Shown in pieces: positions 29,101 to 36,245 of a DNA stretch of 64,000 bases. Origin of the DNA: Thiomicrorhabdus sp033238645 (GTDB lineage: Bacteria; Pseudomonadota; Gammaproteobacteria; Thiomicrospirales; Thiomicrospiraceae); the NCBI GenBank assembly GCA_033238645.1, contig BQXR01000001.1:248001-312000 (forward strand), given 5' to 3'. Positions within the stretch are counted from its first letter, which is position 1. Each line of letters starts with the position of its first letter. The notes beneath the pieces were generated by a model. It saw only the letters and a program-made list of their open reading frames with translations. It was not told the origin of the DNA and made no database searches. A program made the translations under genes and the position numbers.

Positions 29101-29262
29101 AGTTTAGGGTTTATCCCAATGGCGCTTAATGTCGGGACGGGGGCAGAAGTTCAGCGACCATTAGCCACGGTAGTGATTGGTGGGATTATCTCATCCACCT
29201 TACTCACGCTGTTTGTACTGCCTATTTTGTATAAGCTATTTCATCGAAATAACAAGACTTAG
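26155..29262 (+). CDS. czcA: Heavy-metal RND efflux pump (CzcA-like)
   Basis: The 1035-residue inner-membrane proton antiporter exports divalent or monovalent metal. It has the RND layout of 12 membrane segments and two large periplasmic loops. The fourth membrane helix carries DFGLIVDGTVIIVEN, the charged signature of the heavy-metal (HME) subfamily, and DAVPDITNVQVQVNT is the N-terminal HME hallmark. Metal choice (Zn, Co and Cd versus Cu or Ag) cannot be decided safely. It closes the operon begun at 23226. No metal-responsive regulator gene lies next to it. Confidence 0.95.
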   Translation: MIEAILRMSINRRWLMMSFLLVIIGTGLWSYQKLPIDAVPDITNVQVQVNTAAPGYSPLETEQRITYLVESALAGLPKLSYTRSLSRYGISQVTVVFDEKTDLYFARNLISERLANIKSELPDGLEPKLGPIATGLSEIFMYTVEAEAGLLKPNGLPYTAMDLREIQDWIIKPQLGLVSGVVEVNTIGGYNKQYHITPDPLKMLSFNISFTDIQQALHKNNSNRGAGYIESAGQELLVRSVGQLKNITEIEQVVVKVINNTPVMIKDVAEVAIGKELRTGAAMRDGHETVVGTAMMLVGENSRSVSKAVAEKLAVIQASLPEGISAQAVYDRTVLVDKAIDTVQKNLVEGALLVIVVLFLLLGNIRAALITAAVIPLSMLITISGMVEAGVSANLMSLGALDFGLIVDGTVIIVENAIRRLAEAQRTQANLSKSDRLEIVFEATNEVIRPSLFGVLIITVVYIPLFSLTGVEGKMFEPMAATVVMALLAALFISVTIVPAAIALFMTGKITEEESLVISSTKKVYEPLLKLALRFKLLVLSVTVSLVVLSGWLASTLGSEFIPSLNEGDIALHAMRIPGTGIDQSVEMQSLLEERIKAFPQVETVFSKIGTAEVATDAMPPSVADTLVMLKPRALWPDPELSKEALVKQMETELKKLPGNNYEFTQPIQMRFNELISGVRADVGIKVFGDDLDQLISTAEDILKVVQSVEGASDARLEQVTGLPMLSITPKRLVMSRYGLDVESLQNTVASAIGGSDSGLIFEGDRRFKLVIRLPESIRTDVDQLGDLPVVLPNGGYVPLSEVALLEVAPSPNQISREDGKRRVVVTTNVRGQDLGTFVTEVQQRISAEVTIPAGYWLGYGGTFEQLQSATKTLSIVVPITLVIILGLLIMAFGSVKDALIIFTGVPLALTGGVIALWLRDMPLSISAGVGFIALSGVAVLNGLVMLSFIRTYWHETGDLAKAVVEGAMIRLRPVLMTALVASLGFIPMALNVGTGAEVQRPLATVVIGGIISSTLLTLFVLPILYKLFHRNNKT

Positions 29263-29447
29263 TTATTAAATATGTTGGGAATTTTTTTAGAAAGCTTGTC
29301 TGTTTAGATAAAAAAGACAAGTGCTAAGAAAGGTCATTGGGATTGGAACCAAAATCAACTTGGTTCCTGTCATTTGGTGATACTTTAAAATATTAGAATT
29401 CCCTCATTCACTAAGGAAGAGGCTCTGTTTTTTTTTAAATAACTTAT

Positions 29448-29753
29448 TCAGAGCTTCTCTATAACAAATACCGATAATTTTTTTTGTATGGCCTCTCGTG
29501 CAGCAATCTCTACTTTCATTTCGTTCATCTTGATAATAAATACCTGTGCTTGTTTAGGATCCTGCATTTTTGCATAATCTATTTCTACAGATAGGCCATC
29601 TAAGTATAAACGGGCTAGATAAAGTTCAGCTATATGATCACCTTTTTTTGCACGTTCTGTGCAAGGTACTAAAGCATTTTTATAATCCTCTACTTCAAAA
29701 TATTCACGGCATTGGTTTGGGCTTGTGTATTGATTCAATTCGTTGAAAAACAC
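29448..29753 (-). CDS. Hypothetical protein, possibly a decayed exported protein
   Basis: From a GTG at 29753 the frame encodes 101 residues, with YFEVEDYKNALVPCTERAKKGDHIAELYLARLYLDG resembling a Sel1-type helical repeat. Upstream of the GTG the same frame stays open for 23 codons and encodes KKLRVAGITLAITVVFF, which looks like a signal peptide, but it contains no ATG, GTG or TTG. Either translation begins at the internal GTG and loses the signal, or the original start has been lost. Treat it as possibly degenerate. Confidence 0.4.
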   Translation of the reverse strand: MFFNELNQYTSPNQCREYFEVEDYKNALVPCTERAKKGDHIAELYLARLYLDGLSVEIDYAKMQDPKQAQVFIIKMNEMKVEIAAREAIQKKLSVFVIEKL

Positions 29754-29908
29754 AACAGTGATTGCGAGAGTAATACCTGCAACTCTTAATTTTTTTTGTA
29801 TTTGATTATCTATACTTGATCTCTAGTCGTTGTGTTGTCAGATAGATAGTGCAGTTGGTATTGATAAGGTCTAAATTGACTTAGTTGCTTTTGTACTCTC
29901 AAAGGGCA

Positions 29909-30202
29909 TTAGAGCTGGGGGGACTTCTTTTTTTTATGTACGTTGTAGTTATGTTTATTTAGGTTTTTACGTTTGATCTCAGTGCCACACTTTTCACAGC
30001 TAATAATCTCTTCCCCATTAATCTCTTTTTGCTGTCGTATATTATTTATTTGTTGTTTGATAATGATTTTTTTGAGCTCTTCTTCAGGGCTGTGCTTTTC
30101 AGTGATATGACTTTTATAGCGCTCGGATAGCAGTATACAATCACACATTGGGCAGGTTTTATAAGATTTTTTTTCCATATAGTAGCGAACTTTATTAACC
30201 AT
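29909..30202 (-). CDS. Small protein with two C2H2-type zinc-finger motifs
   Basis: The 97-residue basic protein contains CPMCDCILLSERYKSHITEKH at about 17-37 and CEKCGTEIKRKNLNKHNYNVH at about 69-89. Both are C-x2-C, 12 residues, H-x4-H patterns typical of zinc fingers. A charged helical linker lies between. Bacterial C2H2 proteins are uncommon, and the spacing resembles fingers that bind DNA or RNA. Function is unknown. The start may be ATG 30202 or ATG 30178. Composition is very AT-rich, which could mean transfer. Confidence 0.55.
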   Translation of the reverse strand: MVNKVRYYMEKKSYKTCPMCDCILLSERYKSHITEKHSPEEELKKIIIKQQINNIRQQKEINGEEIISCEKCGTEIKRKNLNKHNYNVHKKKKSPQL

Positions 30203-30316
30203 TTAATGAGACAAGTTCACTAAAGTATACTTGATTAAATACTAGAGGCTACTCCTTAGTACGTATATAGTTGTATTTTGTCACTATTTTAATAGTTTTT
30301 GAACTTTAGAAATATT

Positions 30317-30330
30317 GAGCAGGGGGGGGG
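30317..30330 (+). repeat. G-run motif, intergenic copy with nine G
   Basis: GAGCA followed by nine G, preceded by TTTTTGAACTTTAG and AAATATT, which resembles a worn copy of the longer repeat. Confidence 0.7.
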
Positions 30331-30348
30331 CTGATTTATTTTAGGTAA

Positions 30349-30395
30349 AAAAAAGAGACACGGGAGGAGGAGTAATACCTTCCGAAGTCTCTTTA
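30349..30395 (-). terminator. Terminator of the calcium-loop gene
   Basis: On the minus strand AAAGAGAC, an inner CGGAAGG/CCTCCCG stem, then GTCTCTTT and a T run. Confidence 0.85.
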
Positions 30396-30512
30396 AAAAA
30401 TGCCCCAGTCAACATGGCAATATTTGACTAAAATAACTGGAGTTTTTTTTACTTTCAGCCTTAGTCGGCTAATTCTACTTTAAGGGGTTACAGAGCGATT
30501 GATATTTTAGCC

Positions 30513-31790
30513 CTATACGGCTAGGTCAATCTGCTGAACTGTTCCCACTTTACCATCCTCTGAGAGGAATACTCCACTTGAGACAACTTGTCCCTGCGTT
30601 TGATTGTTGTTGTCTTTGAATGTGAAGGGACTCTCTATATTATCTAAATAGATCGCGCCAACATTGAGGCTTAATAAGCCAGACATCTCATCCATGCCTT
30701 GGGTATTTTTATGCCAAATTTGTAGTTGTGAAAAGATGCTATCATTTTCATCTATCCACCCATTCTGGTCTTCATCGTACTGCTTTAAGTCGGCAAAACC
30801 ATCACCACTTTGTGTACCAAATAGCTCATAGCCATTATTCACTTGGCCATCTTTATTTTTGTCTAAAAATAGAAAGCCAGAGCCAGCATTTAGAAAGGCC
30901 ATGTTCTCTAATTTACCATCAGAATCTAAATCAAACTTGACCTTATCAACTGTTAAAGTAGCAGGCTGTCCGCCAAAGTTAACGACGAGAGGATCTTGTA
31001 AAATAAAGCCCTCTTCAATTTGTAATTGCATTGAGCTGTAGTAGTGACGACTCATCCGAGTATTTATCTCAAAATTGATACTTTTGCCATCGGCAGTCGT
31101 GATGTTACCTGCTGCTCCGAAAGAGGTTGTTTCAGACTCTTCATAACTTTGTGACAAGGTTAATCTCTTGCCTTCTAAGTTGGACTGTTCAGGCGTTACT
31201 CTTGAATCAATAACTTGTTCTGCAAATGGATTGGACATGGCAGCAGAGCCTGGCCAACCAGTAACACCAAAGTTTTGTACACCGCTTACCGTGGCTGGAT
31301 TATCGGGTGAGTTGTAGCCATAGACTTGCAGAGTAGTTTTTTTACCCGTCATTTTCTCCATCAGGGACTCAACCACTTCGATTATTTGCTGAAGTCTTGG
31401 CTGCAGGTTAACCCGGTCATTATCGATCTGCTCACTTTGGCTCAAACGGTCTGTCTGATTGGATAGCGTGACTCGATCAGTCAATGGATCATTGGCACGC
31501 TCACTATTGAGCAGGCTCCTTAGTCGCTGATCACCATCATTGCCCTGAATAATTCTATTGTTAGCGGGGTTTTTTGAGGGGTGTAAATCACCCTCCGCAG
31601 AATTCATGCAGTGTGTTTGTAGCGTATTTTTGCTATAGCTTGTCGACTGAGTATTGAGTTGATCAAGCATTTTGCTTTGTTGGCTAACTAAGCGTCCGCC
31701 AATATACTCTTCTTGTTGCTCACTTTTTTGGACTCTAGAGAGACTCTGGTTATGAGCGTATAATGAGATATTCTGGTCAATGATTCTCAT
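30513..31790 (-). CDS. Large protein with calcium-binding (EF-hand/dockerin-like) loops
   Basis: The 425-residue protein has no signal peptide. The N-terminal 130 residues are Gln/Ser-rich and probably disordered. The C-terminal part holds calcium-type loops: DLDSDGKLENM, DKNKDGQVNNGYELFG and DEDQNGWIDENDSIF, around residues 285-355. I have seen this architecture in uncharacterised gammaproteobacterial proteins but know no function. AGGAGTCCGAC precedes the ATG at 31790. Like the DUF5610 gene it stands alone on the minus strand with a low-complexity N-terminus. A terminator follows. Confidence 0.7.
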   Translation of the reverse strand: MRIIDQNISLYAHNQSLSRVQKSEQQEEYIGGRLVSQQSKMLDQLNTQSTSYSKNTLQTHCMNSAEGDLHPSKNPANNRIIQGNDGDQRLRSLLNSERANDPLTDRVTLSNQTDRLSQSEQIDNDRVNLQPRLQQIIEVVESLMEKMTGKKTTLQVYGYNSPDNPATVSGVQNFGVTGWPGSAAMSNPFAEQVIDSRVTPEQSNLEGKRLTLSQSYEESETTSFGAAGNITTADGKSINFEINTRMSRHYYSSMQLQIEEGFILQDPLVVNFGGQPATLTVDKVKFDLDSDGKLENMAFLNAGSGFLFLDKNKDGQVNNGYELFGTQSGDGFADLKQYDEDQNGWIDENDSIFSQLQIWHKNTQGMDEMSGLLSLNVGAIYLDNIESPFTFKDNNNQTQGQVVSSGVFLSEDGKVGTVQQIDLAV

Positions 31791-32049
31791 GTCGGACTCC
31801 TAAGTACTAAAGAAGGCCCGTGTGTTGAGCAGGGGATGGTCGTTGTTATAACGAGCTGTGTTTTTTTATTTCTCATCTAACTGCCTATTAAACTTAACGG
31901 CCTGAATTCAAATTACTTAATGAAAAAAGTATAAATACGTATAAAGTTGTTCGCCCAAATTTGGGTTTAATCAAATTTTAATAAAAGGGTAAGGCTTTGA
32001 ACCGTTTAAGTGATTTGTTTGATAGAAGAGTTGAGTTAAGTTAAGGATA

Positions 32050-32646
32050 TTGCCTTTTGTACTCGCTTTTGTATTGATAATTTGGTATTTGATGGCTTGT
32101 AGAACTTACTCACTGCCTGAGCTAAAGAAGGGCAACATTATTTTAGCGTTTGGTGATAGTTTAACGGCTGGATTTGGTGTGGATCAATCACAGAGCTACC
32201 CTGCATTTTTAGAGTCGTTATCGGGCTTCAGAGTCATTAATGCAGGCATATCGGGTGAAACAACTGATCAAGGCTTAGCTCGTATTGAAAAGGTCTTACA
32301 ATAGCATCAGCATAGGGTGTTGATTCTGTTAGAAGGCGCCAATGATGTATTAAGAAAAATCCCCGAAGTCACTATTCAACAGAACTTAGCAAAGATGATT
32401 GAGATTGCACTGGCTAAAGAGATCCCCGTTTTATTAATTGGTGTGCCAGAGAAGTGATTGTTTGCTTCAACTTTAGCACTCTATGAGCTCTTATCTGAGT
32501 AATATAAAACTCTATTGGAAGAAGATATTGTCGCTAATTTTGTTATTCACCCGTCAATGAAATCTGATCATATTCACTTTAACCCGCAAGCTATCAAGTG
32601 CTCTCAGAACCAATCTATGAAAAACGACAAAATGCTTGTATTTTAA
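32050..32646 (+). pseudogene. tesA: TesA-type SGNH esterase/lysophospholipase with three in-frame stops
   Basis: Read in one continuous frame from TTG 32050 to TAA 32644-32646 this gives an N-terminal hydrophobic segment and ILAFGDSLTAGFGVD (nucleophile Ser of the GDSL block). Then come INAGISGETT, LLEGANDVLRK (block III) and DHIHFNPQ (catalytic Asp-His block V). A TAG at 32302-32304, a TGA at about 32456-32458 and a TAA at about 32501-32503 interrupt it, with no net frameshift. All catalytic blocks remain recognisable, so loss looks recent. Intact relatives act as periplasmic esterases. Only an 84-residue first piece could be made. Confidence 0.85.
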
Positions 32647-32687
32647 GATAATCGTATTTAAGAAAAAAATAGTACGTTGTCGTTAAA

Positions 32688-32707
32688 ATGAGAGGGGGGG
32701 GCTCATA
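32688..32707 (+). repeat. G8 run flanked by an inverted repeat
   Basis: ATGAG, then A and eight G, then CTCAT: the flanks are perfect complements. It lies between the esterase pseudogene and the IS fragment. Confidence 0.6.
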
Positions 32708-32746
32708 AAAAAGGCGCTTACACCACATTAGGTGTAAACGCCTTAT
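32707..32746 (-). terminator. Minus-strand terminator after the transposase fragment
   Basis: GGCGTTTACACC pairs with GGTGTAAGCGCC (one mismatch-like G-T) across TAATGT and is followed by T6 on the minus strand. Confidence 0.8.
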
Positions 32747-32769
32747 TCAGTCATCCTTGAGCCTGTAAA

Positions 32770-33060
32770 TTACTTTGTGTAAATGCCTACTTGATTAAAT
32801 GTAATCTTTAAGGCGTTCTTCATGCAAATAATAAACTGATTCATTGCTGAATTCCAATCTCTTATCAGCATCATCCATTTTCGTGATGCCGATTCAATCG
32901 CTAAAAAGACCATCTTAAACGCCGAATTGTCATGCGCAAAAATCTTTCGATTCCTCGTCGACTTTAGAATAACTGAGTTGAGAGACTCTATTGCATTCGT
33001 TGTACAGGCGGTGTTGGTCAAGTAATAAATATATTTAATGCCATATTCTAGGTTTATATC
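32770..33060 (-). mobile_element. IS256-family (mutator type) transposase, C-terminal fragment
   Basis: CTTNAIESLNSVILKSTRNR, then ESASRKWMMLIRDWNSAMNQF, matches the C-terminal end of IS256-type transposases (the TTNAIES...R.IRNW.A.NQF pattern). Only about 85 to 95 residues remain. The catalytic DDE part is missing, and the frame is closed upstream by a TAG near 33085. No terminal inverted repeat pair could be matched by eye, so this is a dead remnant. It sits beside the decayed esterase gene. Confidence 0.85.
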
Positions 33061-33171
33061 ACTTATGCAGAGTACATGGCTAGCAGTCTATCTCAATACT
33101 AGATGGTAACTATAGGAATGAGGGAATAATTATGTATTTAATTTTTATTGGAGTTATAAAAAAAAGTTTAT

Positions 33172-33183
33172 GAGCAGGGGGGG
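33172..33183 (+). repeat. G-run motif directly behind the greB stop
   Basis: GAGCA and seven G touch the greB stop codon (complement TTA at 33184-33186). Confidence 0.7.
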
Positions 33184-33666
33184 TTAAAAGGCTCTATATT
33201 GAATTTTATTGATATACCAGTTCTGTTTACCGATAGGCGTTTCAACAGTGACTTCGTCATCAACTTCTTTACCAATTAGTGCACGTGCCATGGGGGCGTT
33301 AACACTGATGGCATGTGTCTCTGGATCAAACTCATCGGCACCAACAATGCGGTATTGCACCACTTTGCCATCACTGTTTTCTAACTCTACCCATGCACCA
33401 AAGTAGATTTTTCCCTCTTGTTGTGGGGAGTATTCGACGATATGCAGTACTTCTAAGCGTTTTTTCAAGAAACGTATACGGCGATCAATCTCTCTTAAAC
33501 GGCGCTTACCCTCTTTATATTCTGCATTTTCAGAGCGATCGCCGTGTGCAGCGGCAATGGTGACCTCTTTAGTGGTGGCACGGCGCTCTACACGCCATAA
33601 GTAATCCAACTCCTTTTCAAGAGCCGTACGGCCTTCACGGGTAATTAAGTTAGCTCTGGATGTCAT
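33184..33666 (-). CDS. greB: Transcription elongation factor GreB
   Basis: The 160-residue protein has the N-terminal coiled coil with the GreB-type basic patch (LWRVERRATTKEVTIAAAHGDRSENAEY). The acidic tip residues lie in GDRSENAEY, and a C-terminal FKBP-like domain follows. It rescues backtracked RNA polymerase by stimulating transcript cleavage. The ATG at 33666 gives the normal N-terminus MTSRANLITREG. It is single on the minus strand, with a G-run directly at its 3' end and a weak copy of the long repeat 42 bases upstream of its start. Confidence 0.95.
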   Translation of the reverse strand: MTSRANLITREGRTALEKELDYLWRVERRATTKEVTIAAAHGDRSENAEYKEGKRRLREIDRRIRFLKKRLEVLHIVEYSPQQEGKIYFGAWVELENSDGKVVQYRIVGADEFDPETHAISVNAPMARALIGKEVDDEVTVETPIGKQNWYINKIQYRAF

Positions 33667-33707
33667 GGTCGAGTTCTATTATTTTATCTTGATGTTTGAG
33701 TGTATGA

Positions 33708-33745
33708 GGTTTTGTACCTTCAAGGGGTAACTGAACAGGAGGGCT
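33708..33745 (+). repeat. Weak copy of the long G-run repeat
   Basis: TTTTGTACCTTCAAGGGG, then TAACTGAACAGGAGGG. The upstream half matches the other copies closely and the G-run is broken (AGGAGGG). Confidence 0.45.
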
Positions 33746-34211
33746 ATTCAGGATACCAAGGTGACTTTTCTGCTTGTTCATAGAGGGATTTAAAATCTAT
33801 CTTAAGCTGTTCGACGATGCCTTCTGATTTTGCCACGGTACAACCCCCCATTAAATTGAGGTTTTTATTAAAGGTGTGCTGACGAGCGCTCTTAAGCCCA
33901 CGCACATCTCTATCCATAAAGGTTTTAATAAAGTTATTGGCAGTGAGGCTGTATTTCGTTACCAGTAGACGGTTTACCTGGTTAAGCGCTTTAGAGACAC
34001 TCATGCCACGACAGCGTTTATTGTAAGAGTCAGTACGTAGGGCATTCTCAACAAGATCGATATGAGTTTGAAGCTCGTTATCAATCACATCACCCTGTGG
34101 CTTGGCCATGAGAGGGTTAGAAAACAGCGTAGTAGCAATCAGCAAAGTGCTAATAATTATCCCGTTCAGTGTGTGGTGCATGGTTTTATTAGTAGGTTGA
34201 ATGTGGTGCAT
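33744..34211 (-). CDS. Hypothetical periplasmic protein
   Basis: A 155-residue product with a signal peptide (GIIISTLLIATTLFSNPLMA) followed by a mostly helical, charged domain with two Cys (NKRCRGM and GGCTVAK) that could form a disulfide. No family is recognised. ATG 34211 and ATG 34181 are both possible starts; the second gives a more typical signal peptide (MHHTLNG). It is on the minus strand upstream of greB with a 77-base gap, so it may be cotranscribed with it. Confidence 0.6.
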   Translation of the reverse strand: MHHIQPTNKTMHHTLNGIIISTLLIATTLFSNPLMAKPQGDVIDNELQTHIDLVENALRTDSYNKRCRGMSVSKALNQVNRLLVTKYSLTANNFIKTFMDRDVRGLKSARQHTFNKNLNLMGGCTVAKSEGIVEQLKIDFKSLYEQAEKSPWYPE

Positions 34212-34294
34212 TGAAATGCATTTCCTTTAAGTGACTATATCTTGCGTATGGCTGTAGTTTAATCAAAGGCGGTGGAAAGGGCGAGGGGTTTTTA

Positions 34295-34333
34295 ATAAAA
34301 AGCCTTTCAATCAGTGAGAGTGAAAGGTTTAGA
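34295..34333 (-). terminator. Terminator after the SQR-like gene
   Basis: On the minus strand AAACCTTTCA, a loop, TGAAAGGCTTTTTATT. Confidence 0.75.
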
Positions 34334-34358
34334 GGTTTCTGGCACTAATGAGAGGGTA

Positions 34359-35483
34359 TTATTTGTATTGGCGTAGATAGAACCACTCAAAGGCTCTTTT
34401 TGCGTAGTGCATTAAGCGGCAGGGTGGTAGCAAAATGGTACCGCTTTCAGTTCTTCTGATAAAAACACCGTGTTTCAAGGTATCGATAATACAGACTAAC
34501 TCATGTTTAATCTCAGTAAAGTCACTCTGGTTATTGAGTGACTTGATCAGGTTTTCAGCGGCAACCTTGGCTTGAATATCTGCAGCATGGGCTTGTTTGG
34601 CTTGCCAGTCAGGCCCAGGAAAGCTCCCAGCATCACCTGCGACGTAGACGTGCTCATAACCTTCTACTTTGGCATTTAGATCAGCCTGAATTAACCCCCC
34701 TGCTGATTTTGGTAGGTCAGACTCTGGCAACCACGCAGGGCCAGTCATTCCTGGCATAAAGAGGATTAGATCAGCACTAAACTCTCCGCCTTCCGTTTTG
34801 ACTAGGTTCTCTTCAAAACCAACCATTTTATGGCCAAGATGGGTTTCAATAGACTGCTTCTTCATCATTTTAAGAATATTTTGTGGGACTTTTTCGCCTA
34901 AGCGCTTACCGGGTTTAGGCGCGGGGTTAAAGAAGATAATCTTAAATTGATCACGACGCCCCTGCTTACGCAGTAGGTTATCTATGCCAAATAGAAACTC
35001 AAACATAGGCCCACCACGCATCGCTGCGGGCTCTTTTGGATTACCCCCAAAACCAATGGCAATAGTGCCACCTTGCATCGCGGCCAATTGATCACGAATC
35101 TTCTCTGCGGCTGGAATACCTTCGCAAGGGGTAATGGCGTGTTCTATACCAGGTAACTTTTTAATAAAGCGACCCCCTGTCGCTATAATAAGGCCATCGT
35201 TATGAAACTCACCTTGATCCGTCACGACGGTGCGGCCTTGATGGGTGACATTAAGCACTTTGGCCTTAATAAACTCAACATGCTGTTGGTTGAAGAAATT
35301 ATGCAAATTGATACGCAGCTGATCCGCTTTACGTAGGCCAGAAGGGATCCAAATCAGGCTGGGAAAATAGAGTAGCTCCTCTCTAGGGCTTATTACGGTA
35401 ATAATCGCATGAGGGGCTTTTTTACGGGTATTTTTGATCGCAGTGAGTGCCGCGAAGCCTGTGCCTAAAATAGTAATGTTCAT
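34359..35483 (-). CDS. Sulfide:quinone oxidoreductase-like FAD flavoprotein
   Basis: The 374-residue protein has an N-terminal dinucleotide-binding motif (ITILGTGFAALTAIK) and LIIATGGRFI. The second glycine motif is unusual (IAIGFGGNPKEPAAMRGGP), and VYVAGDAGSFPGP contacts the flavin. The layout is that of the SQR/FCC/NDH-2 superfamily. Cys residues in TPCEG, LVCIIDT and PPCRLMH could serve as the redox disulfide, but their match to the SQR catalytic cysteines is uncertain. It probably passes electrons to quinone at the inner membrane. It is divergent from cobU across a 174-base gap. Confidence 0.7.
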   Translation of the reverse strand: MNITILGTGFAALTAIKNTRKKAPHAIITVISPREELLYFPSLIWIPSGLRKADQLRINLHNFFNQQHVEFIKAKVLNVTHQGRTVVTDQGEFHNDGLIIATGGRFIKKLPGIEHAITPCEGIPAAEKIRDQLAAMQGGTIAIGFGGNPKEPAAMRGGPMFEFLFGIDNLLRKQGRRDQFKIIFFNPAPKPGKRLGEKVPQNILKMMKKQSIETHLGHKMVGFEENLVKTEGGEFSADLILFMPGMTGPAWLPESDLPKSAGGLIQADLNAKVEGYEHVYVAGDAGSFPGPDWQAKQAHAADIQAKVAAENLIKSLNNQSDFTEIKHELVCIIDTLKHGVFIRRTESGTILLPPCRLMHYAKRAFEWFYLRQYK

Positions 35484-35657
35484 AGTGACCTACTTAAGTA
35501 AAATGGAGCTACTTTGTTCAATGTCATTGTTTTAGTAAAAATAGAATGACTAAAATTGATATAAGTATTTAATGATATTAAGAAGAGTCTAACACGATTG
35601 GTGTTGGTTTTGAACTCACTCAGGTCGCTAAGTAACTGTTTTTATAGGGAGTCACAT

Positions 35658-36215
35658 TTGGTTCAATTTATTTTAGGCGGCGCACGTTCGGGCAAGAGCC
35701 GTTATGCAGAAGGGCTTGCTCAGAAATTTGAAGCACAGGGCAAGACAGTTTTTTACATTGCCACAGCACAAGCAAGTGTTGCAGAATCTGTCGATTCTGT
35801 TGGTGATCAAGTTGATCCAGAGATGTTGCGCCGTATCGAGCAGCATCAAGCAGATAGACCGCAGCACTGGCAGACTTTAGAAACACCGATTAAATTAGCA
35901 GAAAGGTTGAGTGGGTTAGACCATAAAGACCACTGTATTATGGTTGATTGCTTGACGTTATGGACATTGAACTTGATTGAGTCAGAGGTGTTTCAGTCGG
36001 AAAGGTCCCGCTTTCTGGCATTGTTACCTAACCTACAAGCTGAGCTGATTTTAGTGAGTAATGAGATCGGTTTAGGGGTGGTGCCGATGGGACAGCTGAC
36101 ACGCACCTTTGTTGATGAGCTAGGTTGGTTGCATCAAGATATTGCCAGAGTAGCAGATGAGGTGACTTTTGTCACAGCAGGTCTGCCGATGTCCCTCAAA
36201 TCATCAATTAAATAG
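35658..36215 (+). CDS. cobU: Adenosylcobinamide kinase / guanylyltransferase
   Basis: The 185-residue bifunctional enzyme phosphorylates adenosylcobinamide and converts it to the GDP form. The TTG at 35658 (GGGAG upstream) directly precedes the P-loop VQFILGGARSGKSRYAE. The frame runs further up, but that part has no family similarity. Other motifs are FYIATAQ, RIEQHQADRPQHW (guanylylated His region) and VDCLTLWTLNL. It is the first gene of cobU-cobT-cobC-cobS. I see no cobalamin riboswitch in the 174-base leader. Confidence 0.95.
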   Translation: MVQFILGGARSGKSRYAEGLAQKFEAQGKTVFYIATAQASVAESVDSVGDQVDPEMLRRIEQHQADRPQHWQTLETPIKLAERLSGLDHKDHCIMVDCLTLWTLNLIESEVFQSERSRFLALLPNLQAELILVSNEIGLGVVPMGQLTRTFVDELGWLHQDIARVADEVTFVTAGLPMSLKSSIK

Positions 36216-36245
36216 CACTAAATAACAAAAATAAGAGAATCTACT

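Larger units (their letters stand above)
30203..30512. other. Gap without a gene between the zinc-finger and calcium-loop genes
   Basis: It holds a plus-strand G-run copy at 30317-30330, a minus-strand terminator at 30349-30395, and two short AGCC...GGCT hairpins (about 30458-30471 and, at the gene end, 30510-30524). No coding frame is supported. Confidence 0.5.

Noticed and set aside
30400..30500. Structured stretch that might be a riboswitch (c-di-GMP type)
   Set aside because: The strong hairpin fits a minus-strand terminator, and the core riboswitch bases were not found.
32302..32503. Stop-codon reassignment to explain the in-frame TAG, TGA and TAA
   Set aside because: All three stops are used normally by neighbouring intact genes, RF2 is present, and the breaks are confined to two genes.
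35484..35657. Possible cobalamin riboswitch before cobU
   Set aside because: No B12-box sequence or matching stems were seen, and the leader is short.
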